From Hylemonella gracilis ATCC 19624 (GTDB taxonomy: Bacteria > Pseudomonadota > Gammaproteobacteria > Burkholderiales > Burkholderiaceae_C), in NCBI RefSeq assembly GCF_000211835.1, contig NZ_AEGR01000093.1, forward strand, positions 1 through 64,000: a DNA stretch of 64,000 nucleotides. The letters are read 5' to 3'. Position numbers and translations under genes: made by a program. Shown here piece after piece: positions 60,483 through 64,000 of the stretch. The notes beneath the pieces are model-generated. The model worked only from the letters and a program-made list of their open reading frames with translations. It searched no databases and was not told the DNA's origin. Positions within the stretch are counted from its first letter, which is position 1. The number at the start of each line of letters is the position of its first letter.

Positions 60483-61042
60483 CACTGCACGGCCTCTTCC
60501 AACAACTGCCCGTACTTGCCACTGCCGATCAGAAGCAGGTCGCAAAACTCACGCGCCGCACCGGCACCACCGGCAGCCCGAGTGACATGGTGTGCGCACG
60601 CCAGAACTTCGGCATGCGCATTGCCCGGAGCGCAAGCAAGTGCGCTGCGAGCCAGCACGGGCAGGTCGGGCCAATCGTCGCCTATGGCTGCAGCTTGGCT
60701 CCAGTTCAAACCCAGGGTGTGCAAGGTGTGTTCCGCCGCTGGCCGCTTGTCTTCCGTGCCGTAATGCACATGGGTGATTCCTAGGGCTTTGAGTCGGACA
60801 CGCAAGGCCGGACTGTCGCGCCCGGTGATGACGGCGGGCGTGATGCCGGCACGCTGCAACAGCTTCATCCCGTGACCATCAAGGGTGTGGAACCGCTTGA
60901 GCGATTCACCCGATTCGCCGAAATACAGCCCCCCGTCCGTGAGCACGCCATCAACGTCAAAAAATGCCACCTTGATATTCTGCGCTTGCAACAACAGCTC
61001 TGGCGGAAAGGACAGGGTCGCACGCACTGCTCGTTGGCTCAT
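60482..61042 (-). CDS. kdsC: 3-deoxy-D-manno-octulosonate 8-phosphate phosphatase
   Basis: HAD phosphatase that releases Kdo from Kdo-8-phosphate. The 186-residue protein has the nucleophile loop FFDVDGVLTDG (Asp29, Asp31), VITGRDSPALRVR and AAIGDDWPDLPVL. Length is standard (E. coli 188). Start ATG shares ATGA with the kdsD stop. Confidence 0.94.
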   Translation of the reverse strand: MSQRAVRATLSFPPELLLQAQNIKVAFFDVDGVLTDGGLYFGESGESLKRFHTLDGHGMKLLQRAGITPAVITGRDSPALRVRLKALGITHVHYGTEDKRPAAEHTLHTLGLNWSQAAAIGDDWPDLPVLARSALACAPGNAHAEVLACAHHVTRAAGGAGAAREFCDLLLIGSGKYGQLLEEAVQ

Positions 61043-62025
61043 ATGACTTTCGCCCGCATCAAATCGTTGGCATTGAGGGCACCACAAAGTCTGCCTGCTT
61101 CGTCCACAACAAACACACTCGTGATTTTTTGCTGCTCCATCAGCTTGGCGGCTTCGACTGCCAGGGCCTCGCGTGAAATGGTGCGCGGATTGGCATGCAT
61201 CACGTCGCGAATCTTCGCGTGCCGGATTTCCCCGCCTTTTTCGATGAGGCGACGCAAATCTCCGTCCGTGAAGACTCCCACCGGGCGGTTATCTTGATCC
61301 ACGATGGCGCCAGCGCCCAACCCCTTGACGCTGATTTCTCGCATCAATGTCATCAGGTCGGCATCCAGCGGCACCTTGGGCACCACGTCTTCACTGCGCA
61401 TGATGTCGCTGACCATCGTCAACAGTTTGCGTCCCAGCGCACCACCGGGGTGGGAACGCGCAAAGTCTTCTGCCTTGAACCCGCGCGCATCCAGCAAGGC
61501 CATTGCGAGCGCATCCCCCATGGCCAACTGAGCGGTTGTGCTGGCCGTAGGTGCCAAGTTGTGCGGGCAGGCTTCTTTCTCGACCGAGGTGTCCAGCAGG
61601 TGATCCGCGTGTCGAGCCAAGCTGGAAGTTGCCCGTCCCGTCATGGCGATCAAGGGCACACCCATGCGCTTGATCAAGGGCAAGAGCACCGTGAGCTCTT
61701 CGCTTTCACCGCTGTTGCTTATCCCAAGCACCACGTCTTTCAAGGTGATCATGCCCAGATCGCCGTGGCTGGCCTCCGCTGGATGAACGAACATGGCAGG
61801 GGTTCCCGTGGACGCCAACGTGGCGGCGATCTTACGACCGACATGGCCGCTCTTGCCCATGCCCATGACCACGACACGGCCGCTGCTGACAAGTACGCAT
61901 TGCACGGCGGCTGTGAAACGCGCATCCAAGCGCGTCGCCAACGCAGCAACCGCTTGGGCCTCTATGTCCAGCGCTTCCCGGGCGATGGTCAACGTTCGTG
62001 AGGAATCGAATGTTTTGGAGTTCAT
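61039..62025 (-). CDS. kdsD: D-arabinose 5-phosphate isomerase
   Basis: Makes arabinose 5-phosphate for Kdo synthesis. The 328-residue protein has a SIS domain ([42 protein letters not shown], shown here only by its ends MGMGKSGH and [11 protein letters not shown], about 48-88) and two CBS domains at about 205-328 ([29 protein letters not shown]). The start [12 protein letters not shown] at 62025 is preferred over an open frame that runs into apt. It is divergent from apt with 71 bases between. Confidence 0.93.
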   Translation of the reverse strand: MNSKTFDSSRTLTIAREALDIEAQAVAALATRLDARFTAAVQCVLVSSGRVVVMGMGKSGHVGRKIAATLASTGTPAMFVHPAEASHGDLGMITLKDVVLGISNSGESEELTVLLPLIKRMGVPLIAMTGRATSSLARHADHLLDTSVEKEACPHNLAPTASTTAQLAMGDALAMALLDARGFKAEDFARSHPGGALGRKLLTMVSDIMRSEDVVPKVPLDADLMTLMREISVKGLGAGAIVDQDNRPVGVFTDGDLRRLIEKGGEIRHAKIRDVMHANPRTISREALAVEAAKLMEQQKITSVFVVDEAGRLCGALNANDLMRAKVI

Positions 62026-62096
62026 CCCTGGATTATCCGGCACCGTCGGCCAGATCGCCATCGCAAGTCCCGCCAGCATGCACCGATAATCCCGCC

Positions 62097-62642
62097 ATGG
62101 ACTCCTCCGCCTACCTCCGCTCCCACATCCGCACCGTGCCCGATTGGCCCGCACCCGGCGTGCAGTTTCGGGACATCACGCCGCTTTTGCAGGATCCGAA
62201 GGTATTTCGCGTTCTCATCGACACATTCGTCCACCGCTACATGGACAAGCATCTCCGTCCAGACGTGGTGGCTGGACTGGATGCGCGTGGTTTCATCATC
62301 GGTTCCGTGCTGGCCTATGAGTTGGGCGTGGGCTTCGTGCCGATCCGCAAGAAAGGCAAGCTGCCCTTCACCACGGTTGAAGAAACCTACGAGCTGGAAT
62401 ACGGTAGCGCGACCGTCGAATTGCACACGGACGCCGTGCGCCCAGGCGACCGTGTGTTGCTGGTCGACGACCTGATCGCCACGGGAGGCACCATGATGGC
62501 AGGCAAGCGTTTGCTTGAAAAACTAGGTGCGCAGGTGATGGAAGGCGCTGCCATCGTGGACCTGCCTGAGCTTCAGGGGTCACGTCGGCTGCGCGAAGGC
62601 GGGCTTGCCTTATTCACCTTGGTGGATTTCTCGGGGCACTGA
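62097..62642 (+). CDS. apt: Adenine phosphoribosyltransferase
   Basis: Salvages adenine to AMP using PRPP. The 181-residue protein has the PRPP loop [15 protein letters not shown] (about 121-135), the [12 protein letters not shown] stretch and [11 protein letters not shown]. The start [12 protein letters not shown] is typical. It is convergent with mnmE, 47 bases apart. Confidence 0.95.
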   Translation: MDSSAYLRSHIRTVPDWPAPGVQFRDITPLLQDPKVFRVLIDTFVHRYMDKHLRPDVVAGLDARGFIIGSVLAYELGVGFVPIRKKGKLPFTTVEETYELEYGSATVELHTDAVRPGDRVLLVDDLIATGGTMMAGKRLLEKLGAQVMEGAAIVDLPELQGSRRLREGGLALFTLVDFSGH

Positions 62643-62689
62643 TCGCGCGCCGTTGTCGCGCATCCCCGGGTCGAAGCGACGGCCTGGGT

Positions 62690-64000
62690 TCATTTGCCGA
62701 TGCAGAAGCGGGAGAAGATCACCCCGAGCAGATCATCGCTGGTGAATTCTCCAGTGATCTCGTTGAGCGCATTCTGCGCCAAGCGCAACTCCTCTGCCAG
62801 AAGATCGAGGGCCAAGGCCTTCTCATCCAGATGGCACTCGGCAGCTTGCAGATGCCGGCTCACGCTGCGCAAAGCCTGTACATGCCGCTCCCGCGCCAGG
62901 AACAGGCCTTCGGGCGCACTTTGCCAGCCCACCGTGCGCAACAAGGCTTGTCGCAGCAAGTCCAATCCCGCGCCAGTCTTGGCGGAAAGGGAAATACCCG
63001 GCCTGTTCACGGCTTCTGGAGCCTGGTCGTGCTTGTTCCAAATGTGGATGACGGGCACATCTGAAGGCAGGCGCTGAGCCAGGGCTTCGTCCGACGCCAA
63101 GTAGTCCGCCTGTATTTGGCGCGTCAAGTCATGCAGGAAAAGGACGGCATCCGCAGACGCAATCTGCGCCCAGGCACGTTCGATGCCGATGCGTTCCACC
63201 TCGTCTTGGCTCTCCCTCAACCCTGCCGTGTCCACCACATGCAGGGGCACGCCCTCAATCTGGATGGTTTGCTGAACCACGTCACGTGTGGTTCCGGCAA
63301 TGGGCGTGACGATCGCCAGTTCGGCGCCAGCCAGGGCATTGAGCAGCGAGCTCTTGCCAGCATTCGGCTGTCCCGCGATCACGACTTTGATGCCCTCACG
63401 CAGCAGACTGCCTTGCTGCGCCTGCCGCAAAATGACCTGCAATTGCACCTGCAGTCGTGAGAGCTGTCCTTGCGCGTCGGCCTGGCGCAGAAAGTCGATG
63501 TCCTCCTCGGGAAAATCCAGCGTCGCCTCGACGAGCATGCGCAGATGCACCAGGGCTTCGCGCAACTGAGCGATCTCGCGCGAGAAAGCACCTTCCAAGG
63601 AACGGCCCGCGCTGCGGGCAGCGGCCTCGGTGCTGGCGTCGATGAGGTCCGCAACCGCCTCGGCCTGGGCCAAGTCCAGTTTGCCGTTGAGGAACGCCCG
63701 CTGTGTGAATTCGCCGGGCAGGGCGATCCGCGAACCAGGCAAAGCCTCCAGGCACCGCGCCAACAGCAGTTGCAGGACCACCGGGCCACCATGCACCTGC
63801 AACTCAAGCACCTCCTCGCCCGTGTAGGAGTGGGGTGCGGGAAAGTGGATCGCCAAGCCATGGTCGATGGCCTCACCTCGGGCATCGCGCAAGGGCAGAT
63901 AGGTCGCATGGCGCGGCATCAAAGCCTTGCCGCAAACTGCGTGAACGAGCGTGGTCAGATCGCGTCCGCTCGCTCGCACGATGCCCACCGCACCACGCCC
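62690..64000 (-). CDS. mnmE: tRNA uridine-5-carboxymethylaminomethyl GTPase MnmE (5' end outside the window)
   Basis: GTPase that with MnmG modifies the wobble uridine of several tRNAs. The 436 visible residues begin [12 protein letters not shown], so roughly 15-20 N-terminal residues lie beyond base 64000. The tetrahydrofolate-binding part ([15 protein letters not shown]) is followed by the G domain with [25 protein letters not shown] and NKHD, and the C-terminus FCIGK carries the conserved cysteine. The GTG at 63988 is not the true start. Confidence 0.96.
   Translation of the reverse strand, partial: GRGAVGIVRASGRDLTTLVHAVCGKALMPRHATYLPLRDARGEAIDHGLAIHFPAPHSYTGEEVLELQVHGGPVVLQLLLARCLEALPGSRIALPGEFTQRAFLNGKLDLAQAEAVADLIDASTEAAARSAGRSLEGAFSREIAQLREALVHLRMLVEATLDFPEEDIDFLRQADAQGQLSRLQVQLQVILRQAQQGSLLREGIKVVIAGQPNAGKSSLLNALAGAELAIVTPIAGTTRDVVQQTIQIEGVPLHVVDTAGLRESQDEVERIGIERAWAQIASADAVLFLHDLTRQIQADYLASDEALAQRLPSDVPVIHIWNKHDQAPEAVNRPGISLSAKTGAGLDLLRQALLRTVGWQSAPEGLFLARERHVQALRSVSRHLQAAECHLDEKALALDLLAEELRLAQNALNEITGEFTSDDLLGVIFSRFCIGK

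Overview
The window is a GC-rich bacterial chromosome segment with tightly packed single-copy housekeeping genes. I see no rRNA, tRNA, insertion sequence, phage gene or CRISPR array. Gene content and order point to Betaproteobacteria, order Burkholderiales, most like Comamonadaceae: recA-recX beside sucC-sucD-terC, pilA beside moaC, metX-metW, the fused indolepyruvate oxidoreductase, and separate amgK and murU genes. The taxonomic call is inference from gene families, not from a marker-gene comparison.

Layout. 1-3218 (minus): start of an indolepyruvate oxidoreductase and the lipoprotein transglycosylase mltA. 3298-10954: a tiny membrane protein, the giant AsmA-like yhdP (minus) and divergent glnE. 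11025-16420: heptose adenylyltransferase, a degenerate HD-GYP protein, a glutathione transferase, purB, yaeQ and a DUF3717/DUF1289 protein. 16489-23830: a Mn2+-type yybP-ykoY riboswitch and terC, a small unknown protein, a BepA-like M48 protease, moaC, type IV pilin, a metallo-hydrolase, a PP2C phosphatase and a second terC. 23965-29471: sucCD, argC, recA-recX with an SOS box, and a MarR regulator. 29614-33453: a TctD/TctE-like two-component pair, a SPOR protein and birA. 33501-36988: a SET-domain methyltransferase divergent from a topoisomerase III that carries a lysine/alanine-rich linker and a SWIB domain. 37007-40606: tkt-gap-transglycosylase. 40740-47160: murU-pepP, a DUF2061 protein, maeB and a secreted barnase-like RNase with barstar. 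47139-53749: rsmA-surA-lptD, then divergent amgK and rsmE. 53742-58876: lipase-like hydrolase, M20 peptidase, maiA and metX-metW under a SAM-II riboswitch. 59113-64000: an RRM protein, kdsD-kdsC-lptC, apt and the 5'-truncated mnmE.

Themes. Many genes serve the cell envelope: peptidoglycan turnover and recycling (mltA, a second transglycosylase, amgK, murU), LPS synthesis and transport (hldE-C domain, kdsD, kdsC, lptC, lptD) and outer-membrane protein folding (surA, bepA, yhdP). Two ligand-sensing RNAs control terC and metX. The most unusual block is the SET gene next to the SWIB-tailed topoisomerase: two domain types best known from chromatin proteins share one 101-bp divergent promoter region. 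Two genes (barstar and the RRM protein) look frameshifted close to their 3' ends.
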